A stretch of 64,000 nt of DNA. It comes from Beverwykella pulmonaria. Lineage: Eukaryota > Ascomycota > Dothideomycetes > Pleosporales > Melanommataceae. The position numbers and the translations under genes were made by a program. The DNA is taken from contig BCHH01000005.1 of NCBI GenBank assembly GCA_001599595.1, positions 1,557,552-1,621,551 on the forward strand, given 5' to 3'. Numbering within the stretch: position 1 is the first letter of the stretch; each line of letters begins with the position of its first letter. The notes beneath the pieces were generated by a model, which saw only the letters and a list, made by a program, of their open reading frames with translations, had not been told where the DNA came from and ran no database searches. Below are positions 11,343 through 25,300 of this stretch, piece by piece.

Positions 11343-11933
11343 TGCGGCGGCGGTGGAAAGTGATTTGGTTTGGTTAAAGCAATGTGATGCAGTTCGTTCA
11401 GTTAAGATGACTGCAATCGGGAAGGGAGTGTGTCTAGCTATGGTGAGCTGTATGAACTGTCAGTATAGCGGAATGAAGCGGTATTTGAATACCACTGCGG
11501 CAAGCCCATTCTCCATACTGAGGAGGCCTAGCGAGCAAGTGTGACTCTTTGGAGTCAACGTCAAATCACGCGCCATGTTGTTGGCTGTGCCTCCAAACGC
11601 TTAGGCTGAGCATTCGATGAGAGGGCTGAAGGCAAGTGGAAAGGGCGGTCCCAAGTGATGTTCGGATGCTAAGGCTGAGCGGTGCTGTGTGGCTGACGGT
11701 CTGCCACTCCAGCTCATCATTGGTCAATTCACCAACGTCGTAATCCGGAAGCAGAGAGTACCGAGTGACTTTCCTGGCGGTGTCAATCTATACTTAGAGT
11801 AGTATCTCATGGAGTATTTTCAGATCGAGCTGACGAATTCAGGTTCTGGAAAATAGCCACACAGTCACAAAGCTACCGCCCTTCTGTCAAACCAATCTCT
11901 ATGAAGTCATAGGTAAGACATCGAAGCTGTCGA
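11343..11933. other. Intergenic, no supported gene
   Basis: This holds the upstream region of the Trp-rich gene and the 3' flank of the P450 gene. No coding signal or repeat was seen. Confidence 0.5.
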
Positions 11934-13691
11934 TTAAACAACAGTCCGCTTCCTAATAGTAACCCACATATCCTCCCAGAAACCCACTCCACCCTTGACT
12001 ACAAATCGACCCGGTTTCTTCTCGTCCAATGTTGGTTTAAAGGTTCTGAAGAACTGAAGCGGGGCTTTGTAAAGCTCCATCAGCGCTATATCCTTCCCTA
12101 GGCAGACTCGTGCGCCAAAACCGAAAACCATGTTGAATTTTGAATACTCCCGCGCCTTTTCTTCGCTCTCTAGCCATCTTTCAGGACGGAAGTCGCAGGC
12201 ATCGGGGCCGTAGATGTTCTCGTCGCGGTGCACCAGCCAGGGGTTGCAAGTGATCTCCGTGCCTTCTGGCGCGAACCTACCATGTAGGTCCATTCCTCCT
12301 TTGTTCACCAACCGGGGAAAAATATTGGGTGCGCTTGGACATAGCCTGTTGGGATTAGCGGGCTGTGAAGATTGAGAAAATGAGTTGTGGAGATGTTTAC
12401 CGCATAGACTCCTTCACGCAGGCCACATAATACGGGCAGTGTGCGAGGACTTCATCATCTGCATCATATTCATCTTTGCTCTATGCTGGAAAAGGTGCTG
12501 TACTTACACTTTGGCATATCACTGCTCAAATTCCCTTTCTTCGTCTGCTCATCGATCTCGTTCATCATCTTCTCATAGACCGCAGTATTGGACATAATGT
12601 AGAACATCATCGCCTGGAATGCAGTACCCTAGAACTTGTCAGCACGCATTACCACACGAGATAGCCGCCCAGACTCACTGTCGTATCCGCTCCTGCTAGC
12701 AGCACCAATAAAATCTCTGCCTTGATATAGTCCATGTCCAACGGCCGACCCTCGTCGTCCCTGGCATCCAGAAAGGTCTGCAGCAAATCCACACGGCCTA
12801 CTTTACCTTCTTCTAGATCATTCTGTCTCTGAATGATGAGGTTATCGCGAAACCGCATGAGCATTCCAATACCCGAATTATCCTCTGGCTTAGCAACAAG
12901 GTATTTCCCCAAAAAAGTGCGCTTGATGAAGTTCGTGAAGGGCCAAAGCCTTGCCATAAGCCCGAACGGAAGCAACCCATCGTGGAACCCTTGAATAAGA
13001 CCCCCCACATCGGAGGCGCTTTCAACGAAACCGAAAGGGGCACCAAACCCAATTTCTGATATCACGTCGTACGCAAAGTACACGGCCCAGGGAGCGAAGT
13101 CAAATTTTTGCGAGTCTTTGCCGAAAAGTTCTTCTAGTTGAGAAAGCCAATGGTTAATTCGGTGGTCAACGAGGGGTTCCATCTTCTTGATGTTGCTGAA
13201 CGCATATGGCCCTGCTGCGATTTTGCGGAAGTGGGCGTGGACTTTGTGTTCTCTCATGTTAAATAGGCTCTCTGCCTCTCCGAAGCTTCCTGTGATATAG
13301 TGGTTGCTTTTATTGGCTTGTCGATTGTACACATCGGGCAATTTGGTGGCATCAGACACGAGTAGAAGGGTTGGGGTAATTCGTAAGACTTGGGATGTTT
13401 AGTTAAACTTCAACTTGGGTAGCCGGGCGATGTACCTGGTCCGTATTTTCGGTGCAGTGAGAGTTCCAGCTCGCATTCGTCCGCTTTGATATTGTGATAA
13501 GCAATCCACAACCGCGTTACGCTCGCCCAGAAAGGTCCTGGGAAGTGCTTAAGAGGGTGGATGAATCTGTAGTAAATTATTTGATAGAGAATGCAACAAA
13601 TGAAGTATGTGCCAATAGCAAGAATGACGTTCGCAGGCGTTAGAAGGGAGAGCAGATACGGTGACTGCGGATTTTGGGATGATGTAGACAT
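11934..13691 (-). CDS. Cytochrome P450 monooxygenase (microsomal, pisatin demethylase-like type)
   Basis: Five exons: 13691-13436, 13388-12679, 12628-12508, 12458-12401 and 12345-11934, giving 518 residues with all junctions in phase. An N-terminal membrane anchor (about residues 19-41) is followed by the proline hinge [10 protein letters not shown]. The I-helix oxygen-binding motif AGADTT ends exactly at the exon 2/3 junction. The K-helix ExxR is ESMR (379-382), the PERW segment is FRPERW, and the haem loop is [10 protein letters not shown] with the ligand Cys463. So the enzyme looks complete. The substrate is unknown; the general resemblance is to pisatin-demethylase-type fungal P450s of secondary metabolism or detoxification. 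The next gene upstream is a drug-type transporter, but no synthase or synthetase is present, so a biosynthetic cluster is not supported. Confidence 0.93.
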
Positions 13692-15153
13692 TATAAGTAT
13701 TCTGATAAGAATAGGTCTCTAGGGCTACTACGGAGAAAGTGAAAGAGTTCGAAACGAGGCGGAAGGAAGAAGTCATATACCTTCCTACTGGTCGCTGACC
13801 TCTGCGCTCTAAGCCCAGTATACCATGCTCTGATGTGCTAGCGGACCATCCCCTCCATCCCTGATCTGGCGCACAAGGCTCATTTCGACGGATAAAAACT
13901 GCCACTGCATATTAGAACAATCTGATTCGCTGCGATTCCGCTAATCTTGATCGTACTTGTATGATCAACGTCGACGTTCCGCGGGGTCCTCGCCGCTAGA
14001 AGTTAGATCGAGTCGCTAAATTGTGGGGTAGAAGACAAGCCTGGGAAACGTTTACCAGGAGGTTAGAAAGGAAATTATCTTGGCCAGAGGGGGCGTGCGC
14101 TTTCACCTGTGAAAATATACTGACTGGAGAGGGACTGCTTTCAGGTAGACATGGAGCACAGCAATTGATGATGAAGCGAAGCTACCTAGGTAGACAGGAA
14201 GCTAGAAGCTGGCTATCCTATGCCAGAGATATCCATGTAAATGTATAATATGTGGGGAGCATGCATGCATGCTCGCGCTCGACGTCGAATCTGAGGACTC
14301 TCGATGTGGCAATGAAGAGGCGATGTGAACTTGAGACAAAATTGCAACACATCTCAAGGTTTCCTCCCTAGCAAGAAGTTGCAATGAGGTAAAGAGGCCA
14401 ATACAGCACACTATGGCACATGTCGCCATTGCCATAATACAGTACTTCTGACTAAAGTTTACGATGTACCTCGGCACCGCAGGTTGTACTATAACATCGT
14501 TGAGCATCGATGCAGACCCGGGTGCGTCTTTCGCTTCACCGATTACCGTGTGGGGTTAAAGAAGTACTAATAATATGAAGACAAGAATTGCTATATGTTG
14601 TGGGTGATGGTGTGCTGGGAAAGCAACGAGAAGTTGACTAACGTGCTCGCCCAATTCACGAAATAAAATCACGCAATACGTACCTCTTGTTTCCTAAAGA
14701 CATCAACGTTTCATCTGCATTTTCAGTCTAAATATTCAAGCCTCCACCTTTTGATATATTTTCTCGGTGCTGTAAGAACGGTTGTACATTCAATGGCCCC
14801 AAGGAAGAGGTTATGTCTGGGAATTACGCGACACACTTGCTCTGTATGTATTGCGGGGCACTGTTGGCTTAAAACTCGCAAAGTCTTTGCGTTTGGAATA
14901 TTGTATTGGTGCAAGTCCCAATTTGGTGTAGTAAATGAATGTCCGAAGACACTTGCTATTATGTACCATGGAGAGTGATCTCAGAATCTATGACCCTTCT
15001 ATATAGAAATGGAATAGGGAAACGTTTGTGCATGGGCCCGATGCTATTTTCCAACGCTATCCAATGCCCCCCCCCCCCCCCCCCCCAAAAAAAAAAAAAC
15101 TACTTTTGCAGCCATCCATCTCTGAATTAAAAGAAAGGTTCGCTGTAGCGGGG
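13692..15153. other. Intergenic, no supported gene
   Basis: This is the upstream region of the P450 gene and the 3' flank of the MFS gene. It contains only short frames. A long poly-C/poly-A junction at 15067-15101 is listed separately. No other structure was seen. Confidence 0.5.
15067..15101. repeat. Homopolymer junction: about 22 C followed by about 13 A
   Basis: An uninterrupted C tract passes directly into an A tract 52 bp beyond the stop codon of the MFS gene. On the transcribed strand this reads as poly-T then poly-G. Tract length is prone to sequencing error. Confidence 0.9.
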
Positions 15154-17458
15154 TCAAACGTCCAACGCCGTTTTCTCGTCAAACACGCCAGCATCCAGTG
15201 CCTTCAGCCTCTGACTTCTCTCTACCGCCTTCTTCTTCTTGCTTTCTAGTCTCTCACGGTCTTCCCTCATTTCACGAATGAGCACAGATTTTGCGCGAAT
15301 CTTATGCCCATAACGATAGAACACTAGAGGAATGGGTACCATGGCGAATTCTATCAAAGACAAAACTGTGGCCGACCAGTGGGGACCGAGCGTGGCATAC
15401 CTGGTGCGCGTCAGTATAAGGAGGCGGGTATGGTGGGCATGTAAAACTTACATCTTGGACCCGGCAAGAGGAAGCGACCCGCCCATCGCGCTCCTGAGTA
15501 CAGCATTGCCCGCTAGAGCCGACGCCGCGTAAATGCCATACGAATGCACGAGGTAGTTGCTGGCGTATATGAAGACAGCGCAATTTCCTGCTCCGAATGG
15601 TATACCTGCGAGTATTGGTGCGATCCAGTGTATCTCAGGGGTACACGTCCACGCAAATATCATCTCTCCAACAGGCACGGATACAGCTGCGATGCAGACA
15701 ACGCTCATCATTGCTTCGGGGGGCGCTGAAGGTGGAGGTATGAAGTCAGCGTAATTCTTCAAAGTAGGAGGAAGAGAGTTAGGTTACTCACGCTTTCCAG
15801 TCTCCGGCTCCGGTTTATGGGCATTAATCATCCTGCGAATCAGGGGCTCGCATGCGATAGTTACCATAGATCCAATGCCGATGCCCATGTATGAGAGCCC
15901 AATCATGCCTGTGAGTGATTAGGATATGGAGCTTGATACTTAGGATAAAATCTACATACCTGGACTCCACCCTCGAAGAGCAAATACAATAGGATAACTA
16001 TTGGTCTAGATTAGAGACATTCTTCCACAGGCTCTGGTGTACTTACGATACGAAGCATAGATAAAGACAGCCGTAGACTAGAGCAATGTAGACATTCATG
16101 AAGATGCTGGACCTCATTATTAGTACTTCAAATGTAAGCATTGATCGTGGGGGGTTACCAGATAGGCTCAAATATGCTCATTGAGATAGGTCTTGTAAGG
16201 TTCACCTTCAAAAGTGCCCAAAACGGTTGTGCATCATCATATCGTGAATGCCAACGATCGTCACCACTCTCTTTTCGTTTCTTTAACGACTTCGCTCTTA
16301 GAATAGCTAAATGTAGGGATGAAATTAGTACAATGTTCTGGTAAAACAGAAAATGAATGCTTATTTCCAGTGAGGGACCGACAGTGACCCCACATACAGC
16401 ATAAATTTTTGGGAAGAGAACTTTGCGTACTGAGACTAGTTAGCAAAATATTGATGTAAAAGAACAGATGAGAAGTACCCTGGCGCATAAGTTTCGGGCA
16501 GGTAAAGCACCATGAACCATGATACGGCAGATCCAATCATCACTACCCAGTTCGTCCATCGCCAGCCCATGTACTGGAAGACGAAGCCTCCTACAAGAGG
16601 TCCTACAGTCTGTCAGCCTAATTCCCATGTATTGAACGGTGTAGGGTCATCCTCACCAACAACAGGACCATTCATAGGTCCAAGCGACCATATAGAGAAA
16701 GCTAAGGCCCGGTAATCGTCGCTCACGATGTCTGCCACAGTTCCAGGTGCGTTTGAGATCATAGCTGAACCTGCTATGGCGCCAAAGAATCTAGTTATTA
16801 AGATGCTGTGCAAGTTCTCCGACAACGCAGCCGGAATGATCAACACGACGAACATAAAGACTGCTATCAAATAGACAGGACGTCGGCCGTACATTTCACT
16901 GAGCGGAGCTAGAACCAATGACCCGAGTGCTAGACCAATCAAATAGGTAGTTATGCCCAAAATGATCAACGTTTTTGACTTGATTCCTGCAAAAGGTTAG
17001 TAAAGGAAATTGACTAGGACAAGATCAGCCTCACCAAAAGATTCCATCATTCCAGGTATTCCAGCCGTGTACGAGGTTGAGTACATAACAACCTATCCCT
17101 TTTAGCGACCGTTAATATCGAATTGATAATTGCTCACTATTAGTGTAGAGAAAGACATGAAAAATATAAAAACTGCCTTCTTCTTCATGCTCATGTCTTG
17201 TGGGTTTTCTCCGTCTTCAAAATCAATCTCATATTGTGGGTCTAAGGTCATGTTCGTCGCTGTCGTGTTGACTTGCGCCAAGGTCTTATCTGGCTCATCA
17301 AGACCCGCATTACGGCTCAGTGTCCTTTGAATCTCTCTATCTTCGAGGGAAGAGTTGGTCGAAATGGTATCGGAGTCGCCATCGTCCACTTCAATTTCAG
17401 ACGTTGCTTTCTCTCTCACAGAGGAAGCGGCGCCTATCTCCTTCTCCATGGGACGCAT
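15154..17458 (-). CDS. MFS transporter, DHA1 (drug:H+ antiporter, 12-TM) family
   Basis: Ten exons: 17458-17138, 17092-17035, 16986-16657, 16602-16479, 16296-16159, 16106-16047, 15997-15960, 15908-15792, 15725-15452 and 15400-15154. They give 568 residues in phase. A cytosolic N-terminus of about 95 residues is rich in Asp/Ser. Twelve predicted membrane segments follow. Family marks include the loop 2-3 signature PLSEMYGRRPVY, GWRWTNW, the PETYAP segment that opens the central loop, and the VFYRYG end after TM12. The final 50 residues are basic and helical. The exon 4/5 junction (16479/16296) is weak: the 182-bp intron removes a few residues usually seen after PETYAP, so a micro-exon may be missed. 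The role would be export of drugs, polyamines or metabolites across the plasma membrane. It lies next to the P450 on the same strand. Confidence 0.9.
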
Positions 17459-19366
17459 CTCTTAGCTGGCAACACCCTGCTAGCTTATTGATTAGAAACG
17501 ATATGAAATAAACGACGTGGTATCTGGAGAAACCTGGGTAAAGAGAGGAGTCAAGACAAAAAATCGAGAAAACGCTTCTAGTACTTAGCCTTGCATTCCC
17601 TGCACGCCTTGCCATATCTAAAGTGGGTCCCCCATCCTGCCTTCATCTTTGATGCTTGCATTTGCCCAGAAGGGTCTGGGATGCCGATGTGCCGTTAGCT
17701 CTAGGGAGGATCTGCATTGAAAATCCCTCACAGGGCACGATTAGTTCATCCGAGCATCACGTGGACGACTTTGGACCTCGGTTATCCAACCGGCTAAATT
17801 AGAGGGGGAACGCAACCATAAACAACACCACATCGCGCATGTCTTTATTATCCATTTTTGAGGCATCGACAGCCATTAGGGATCGACGAGGACGTGTCAG
17901 AGGCAAGGCTCTGGTGCCATCATTTGCTAATTTTTCGTGAATAGGTGCGCGACTCCTTCCTTTGACTCGAACGCGACGCGACCACAACTCAAGCCCCTGA
18001 CACTTATTCACAGGCAAGATGTCTCACTGCACCTGGTGGAGGCACTCTTGGCCATCTAGAGAGATGAAAGTGACCTGTTGACGTATGAAGAAACGTCGTA
18101 ACTGCACGGCGCTCTTGTCTACTCCATAAAAAGCTCATCGAGGACCTACATGCATTGGCTAGGATCTCTTGGAGAAAGGATGTGGTTGGCTCGGCTTTCT
18201 TTCGCAAAGCATCGGTCACTACTCTCGAACCAGCCTGAAAGGTCACCAACATCTTCCAGATGTTTCATTGGACATGTCATGCATGGAGTTTGGGCAAGGG
18301 AAGTGAGAAGATGCTCTTCTTCATGTTGTATATTGAAATGTATGAGGTAACGAAGCATTAATCGAGAGCTTATTCCAGCCACTCATAGGACAGTCTATAA
18401 GGAAGACGATCCATTCTTACTTGTTCCGCATGTGAGCGACAGTAGCGTCTCATCATAGTAAGGGATAGGGATACGTTCGCCAAATTATATATGGTATACC
18501 CCCTAGCATCGAGGCATAAGTATGATCTCTACAACACCCTTTCCACTACTTGTGATTCTCTCTCGCTTTCCCGATTTCATTCTTAGCTAAGGTCTGAAAT
18601 TTCTATGGAGACTGCTCTGCTCAATCGCATGCACTAGAGAATGATCTTCCAATATAGACCAGAAGGGGGTGTATCATCCCTGTCACACTCCCTCTCCCTC
18701 ATGGGCTGGCGCTATTCTCTTACCTTTCGGGGCTGCCTTTGAGTTTTCTTCTCCATGTTCTGTTGGAGTCCCTTGTTTTTCTCTTCTCTTCTTATTCCTT
18801 TCCAATCTCTCTACACCTGCGCCTTGGATACTGAAAACGTTCGAGCTCGAGCCAATCAGTAGCGACATCTCTCCATGGCACTCAGCAGCCTGGTGAATAT
18901 ACCGCCAACTTAAAATGATGATAGCGACCGCTGACTCCAAAGCACGGTGCATGCGCTCGCGAGAGTAAACAGTCTATTACACATCAAACTAGACTTGGGA
19001 AACCTTGGTGCATCATACCGCAAGGCAAGCTCTCACGATTGTTGAATCCTTTCCCCACTACTGCAAGTTAGGTGCGATTCCAAAAGATCCACCTTGATTA
19101 ACGCGACCCTGCTGTATCTGCTAGAGACGGTATTGCTCTGAACACCCAGCTGTCCTGGCCAAGACCTCACAATTCTTGGCGCGCTCGTCAAATCGCCAAG
19201 ACATTGCTGTTTGTTGGAGGGCTACCCACCACAGCGCCTTTCACCGCACCCTACTTCAACTCTCCTACCACGACAAACCACCTTCTCTCCCTCTCCATGC
19301 ACTCTTCTATTAGCATGCTCACCCCATTGTATACCATCTAAAGTCATCAACCTTAGCACTGCAGCC
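17459..19366. promoter_or_regulatory. Long divergent intergenic region (MFS transporter / DUF3638 gene)
   Basis: These 1.9 kb separate two divergently transcribed genes and hold both promoters. Frames of up to about 90 codons occur on both strands but show no family feature. The last 150 bp before 19367 are pyrimidine-rich, as in many fungal leaders, and the start context is GCAGCCATGG. No repeat was recognised. Confidence 0.45.
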
Positions 19367-22300
19367 ATGGAGGCTACGGACCGCTGTGCAACCCGGCTGC
19401 TTCATACGTATTATCACGCAGCCTTGCCCCGCAATGTGCCTTCCCAGGAGACAGCGAACCTCCACTCCATCGAAGCCGAGCTTATGGACCGTCTCCAAGA
19501 TGCCATGAAGATAATGACCCCTTTCATACCGCTGCATCACCAGTCTTCAGTGAACGCGCTACGCCTGGCGCTTGCAGCGTCCAAGGCAGTAAATTGCGCT
19601 GGAAAAATTGACAAGACCCTACTTGCGCAGGAGCTGAGACAACTTGATCACCAAAAAAGCCTCCTCTTGTTTGTCACCGAGCAAAACAGCGCTCTCCTGC
19701 TCTATCGAGATACTAGGTGAACTCCGTACTTTTTCTCACCTACTATCATCCAATACTAATTTAGACAGCAAAACTGGCGAGCCTGTTGTTGTTTTTGAGG
19801 CCTTCGAAACATCGGCAACATGCGACAAGGTCCTCGCTGCCAAGCATGCTTTGGAATGGGACTTCCCTGGTGTCGCAGTATCAGTCCCGTACGAGATTTA
19901 CTCTGATCAGTCCTTTCAAGGGTGCTTCGCCGGCTTCCTAGAGCAAGCAAGTATCGAATCCGTAAGTGGCTCTTGCCTAACAATATTATTCTACATCGAT
20001 GTCGTCCATATGCTAATCGGTATCAGATCAAGCAATTTTCGGCGGTGACGCACAAAGCGGCTGCTCCTCTTCCAGAGATTCGCGATACGGTTGATCCGAC
20101 GCTTATAACTTGTCTTTTGATAACTGTTTTGGAGGCAGTGGGTGCTCCGTGCTATCCGTTAATCCTCCGCAAACACGTCCGTGACACGGTCTCGTTCAAA
20201 GACGCCAAGAGACCATGGCGGAGATCTGCCTTTTATCTAGCAATACGAGTGTCAATCCAACGACGTCTTTACGGAATGCTGGGGCCGGACCTTGGCCGGC
20301 TCTACTACAAGGCAATTATGTGTATTTACCTGTCACGCCTTCTTGAAGACGCCTACCCGCTCATTGCACATGAGGCATCTCATTTCTTAAGGCTGAAACT
20401 TGGCCGTCGCCTCTCCAAGCTCGAAGTGGATCGTGAGAAATCTAAAAACGAAATTAAAGATGCCCATGATAGTCTATTCCGTGGGCTTCGCGGCCCACTC
20501 GAGAAAACTCTGTCGTCGGCTGCTCGCTTTCTAGAAACTCAATGGGAAGCGCACAAGAGCAGAACAACGCGAATCATTCGACCTATCCAGCAGTATGCAA
20601 CTTATTCTGACCTCCACCTGAAGTTGCAAAATAGCGAACGGCATCTCGAAAATGTACTGTATGGACAGTTGAACGGTGGTCCATCTAAGTTTCACTCACC
20701 TGCTGGCATGTTGGGCCAATACGAGAAATCCAATATCACCACGAAGCCTTTCGCTGCTATCGCAGGCCATTTTGTCTCATTATCCGCATTTGAAGAACAG
20801 AATATAGATCCAGCATGCACCGGTTGTGGTCTTCCTGATGACCCCAAACTTCGCTGTATCAATCTAGGACACAAGATTGAGTCTTATATCTCCACGATAA
20901 AGGACGCGTACATTGACTATCCAGATTTGTTAAGCAGAATGCTCTTAAGGCTGATGGAACTTTGGGTTGATATGGACAAAGCCTGCTCTTCGCTCTTCCC
21001 TCTTATGGGCGACTACCATCCGGCGTTCGAGGCAAAAATGTTGAATGTTTTTCAACTCCAAAGCCTTGAAGAAATGGAACGACTTCAAGTTGTGCAAGCA
21101 TACATCTCGGGTCGTTGCCAAAATTGGAAAGGCTCACGTTCTCGAACCATCTTTGATTCGCCAGCTGATGACTCGTTCGGTGTTCGCTACTACGAGGAGT
21201 CAGCCGATTCTCATCGTCTCATCAAGCTCCGTCGCGCGATCGAGGAAGAAGCGGAGCAGGCTCGCGCTGCAAAAGAAGAGGAGTGGAAGGACTTGAGCCA
21301 GCGCCATGAGGGGTTGATGAGAGGCATCGCAGAGTCTTCTTGCGTTTACGTCACCTCTTATAACGAGCTAGGTGACTTAGTACAAGTGCATAAGAAGGGC
21401 TGTCGTAAACACAGGTTGAAATGGGAGGCTAAGAATATCAAAATCAAGATTCATGAGCACCCTCTTCCTGATTCCGAGCACGCGGCCCGTGCAGCTATAT
21501 TTGAACTGGCCTGCCCAGACGCATTCGCATCGTACAGAGATGCTACATGGCAGATTCTGAAGACCTTCACGTACCCCTACAAGGAGCCGATTGGTCAGGT
21601 CCCACTCATTCGCGATTATTCCGGGCTCACCAAGTATTGCAATCACCTCAATTTTAAAGTTTCTCTGGGGTCCTCGACGAAGTCACATCTTGATTCCCAT
21701 TACGTCACTTCTTCTTTCCCTGTGCCATTTGAAAAGATCAACCGATCTTGTGGCCTAAGGCTTGACTACTTTGACGATTGCAGCAACACGTGGATTTCCA
21801 GGAATGAAGAACCTTCTTTTTCTTCCTATTTTACACTTAAGCTCCCTCCAGACTCTTCATTTCGTTCACTCCAGCTCTCCTGTGATGCTTGGCCGTCATC
21901 CAATCGTATTGTCGCCAGCCAAGCGGAATGCCCGCCAGATCTCAACATTCATGAGTTTATGGCGTGGCAGGGCTTATTGGTCGGCACTCACTCTCGATGG
22001 CTTTCTCTTGTGCGAGAACTAGGGTCTACGAATATAAACTTCTCTACAGATTCTACGTGGGCGATTGTCTCACGACTGCTTCACCACGTCGGCCCTGCAT
22101 CGTCCAATGACTCTCTGCGAGATATTCATGCAGTATTCCATGACGGCCTGTTTTGCATGAAGCTGCTCGAGCAAATTGCGACCCGCCTTGAGGCAATACG
22201 CCGAAATTGGCGGGAGCCTGTGCAGATGGACATATTGGTGAGTATGTTGCATAAAGTCAATTCACTCACTTCAGTGGTGGATGCTCGCAATGTTGCCACG

Positions 22301-25300
22301 CATCTGCTCGAAAAAGCTCAAAGAATAACTTGGTCATGGCAAGCTCGTTTACAGTCACCAGACCTCCAGCAATCTCGAGGACCATCAGTCTATACAATAT
22401 GGGCGTCCCTTCTGTGTAAACGCACATTATATTCCAAATTTATTTCTGAGTCTAGTCTGGATACTGGAACATTGCGTTTCTTCATTGGTTCTTCGATTGC
22501 TCTGTCGAATAGTCTCTCCGGGCGGTTTGACACGTTACCCCATAATCTACGCAACGCTCTAATACAGGATACAATCTTTGTGTATCGTATCCGAATTCGT
22601 CTTTATGACGCTATGCTGGCACATGGACAAGCGTTTCTAACTGCTTTGAACGATATGTGGCCGGTGCCCAAAGAGTACATGAATTCTGGGGTGGGCCTGC
22701 AAATTGATCCAACTACGTGGTGGGCATTACTGACAATGGAGTCTACCCAACATTCTGTTCGTTGTCACATTCATTACCATATTGTATTCGGTACACTCCT
22801 CATTAACGGACAAGAGATGGGTATGCTGCCTCCGGAATATTTGCAATGGGCGGAAGTCCAGGAACTACTCGGCACCCACAATCTGCGGTATCTGTCATCA
22901 CCATTACCCGGCATGTCTCTTGTAGCAAGTTGTCCAATGCTTAACGAACACTGGGTGCATCTTGGATTTCGAGGCAGAAAGTTAGTGTTCCGAGCAGAGC
23001 GATGTGGGAAAATCCTCGAATTGATTCCCAGAACGACTTTTGGAACTCCGCAAAATTTCGACCTGCCCACCCCACTCATTGCGGGTTGCTGGCATTGGCT
23101 GGATTTAGCCACCGGCATACTGGAAATTCGGCAAGAGGATCCTTGGAAGTCTAGACCTGGTAATTGGGCTATCGATTTTCGACGTCGCCGTGCCATGAGG
23201 CGCAAATCAACACTGGTCGACCCAAACAGCCCTGTGTTCAAGAATGTTGCCTCGAATTTTCGATTTTTCGAATTCCCACACCACATCAGTGTCATTCAGC
23301 CGAATAATGGGAGGCTGCGGGTGGAGCTGAAGCGTCTTGACTTAGACTTTACCGTCAACTACAGGGGTTTACTGCATTGCCCTCAGCTTGGGGCTGTGAT
23401 TGCTGAGTCTAGACTTCAAGATATGGGCACATGGTACGGGTTATACAGTAAAATTGTCATTCAATCCGTCAAGAATTTGAGTCAACGGAGCGTTCTTGTC
23501 CCCATCGGCGATGCATCCTATGCAAAACAGGGACAGCATGTTGGAGTAGTGATCCAGAATGCGGGTGACTATTTGAAGTTCGTGATCAATGAAGTACTTG
23601 GCCGAGTGGACTGCCCTGCTGAACCTAGACTGCTGTATACTAGGGCACTATGGCACGCATCTACATCCTACTTTCTTCCTGATCCCCTCACTGGAAGGAC
23701 AGGTTTAGAGGAAGCGATTTGTTACCTCCAATCAGGATCATATCAGCCATGGACTCCTCTCTCGGCTAAGGTTGTTGATATTCTGATTAGCATTGCGAAA
23801 CTGTCTCCCGATCGGGTGTACTATCCAACGGGTCTGAAGTGTATGGAGACGGTCTACTGGAATCCTAGTTTGACGACCACAATCCAGGATGACAGACTGC
23901 GTCGCCTGGTTGAAAGCATTTGTCAGCGGCTATCAGATCTGTCCCTTTTTGCGACAAATCCTTCAGATCGCTCGCTTCAGTCCTGTCCGTCAGGAGACAT
24001 TCACCTGGAAGACCGTGCGCTCGCCAGGCTATACGATCATGGTTCTCCCATCAAGAAACCTGAAGTATATATGAGTAGAGATCGGCGCGCGGTATCTGAC
24101 GGCCGTCGCAACGTGGCTTGGTTGTCGGAAATCCTCTTCAAGTGGCCTCAAAAACTTGGGAACACTCCGCAATTGGTGGAAATCCTTCAAGAATTCTCAC
24201 TCATCGGTGGCCATGCCAAAGAGTTTGAGACGTTCCATCAGTTCACTGATCTCCTTACCATAGACGTTGTCACGAATTGGGGTGCGCTTGCCCAGACGTG
24301 TCTTGACTCAGGTGTACAAGACAAATTCCGCCTGATATTCCTGTTTTCAATGATAGTTTTCTCACATGATGCGCCGATGGATTTGATACAGGTTTTGATA
24401 TCTTTTGCGGTCCTTGCGGATCTCAAAGCGCTGCAGCCTCCGATGCATCCATCATATACCCAATTCAAGTATAATTTCGCTCCACAAGCTCTTGAACTTG
24501 CGGAAATCATGAAGGACGCTGTAGCACCATATATTCCAATCAATCAAGCGGGCAGCAGACAGGCTGGGCAAATGGTACTTGCGCGAATACAGCACGAGAA
24601 GGAGGCTACGCTCAGCTGCGAGGAGCTTGCACGTTCAATTCTTAGACAGTGGCCTAACAAAGAATTGCAGCTAAACTGTCTTGTAAATATCCCCAGTCAC
24701 CTCCTTGATCAGACCGAAGCTCTAGGTCTCGTCATGGGTGAATGGACACGACTCATCCATAATTTTGAATTTTCGCAATATCTGGATCAAGTACAGCTTA
24801 TCTTGCATCGACATGAGTCAGAGGAACTGACTTTGAGTCCACCACAACGTGCGGGTGGTGCAGATGGTCTGAACGCTCAGTCTCCGATTGCTCTTTCGCA
24901 GCTATATCCTGTGAGATTGAGAGGAGGGGAAATGCCAACTCTGCAAGATCTATTGCAAAAGGGATTGCCCCAAATGGCACCCTTGCAATGCTCTTCTATT
25001 GAGCATTACTCAAGTTTTCCTGAGAGCAGTCCTTCGGTCCTTAAAACATTGCCCGATGGAATAGCCTGTCTGCCGGAATCGCCAAACTGTGAAAATTCTA
25101 GAGCAGCCGAGCAGACTGTAGCGCAAACCGTTCCGCCTCCACACTTTCAGGAACTGAGTAATATCGTAGCAGTATACAAGCACTCAACATCTTCTGTCAA
25201 AAATCGATATGGTGATGAGCTGGAGGAGAGCATCTTAAAACTAATCGATCGAATTACCGAACCGAAGAGTGTGCTAGATCCCTTTAATCCCACGCTGCTC

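Noticed and set aside
11934..17458. P450 plus MFS transporter as a secondary-metabolite cluster
   Set aside because: No polyketide synthase, peptide synthetase, terpene cyclase or pathway regulator is present nearby; adjacency alone is weak.
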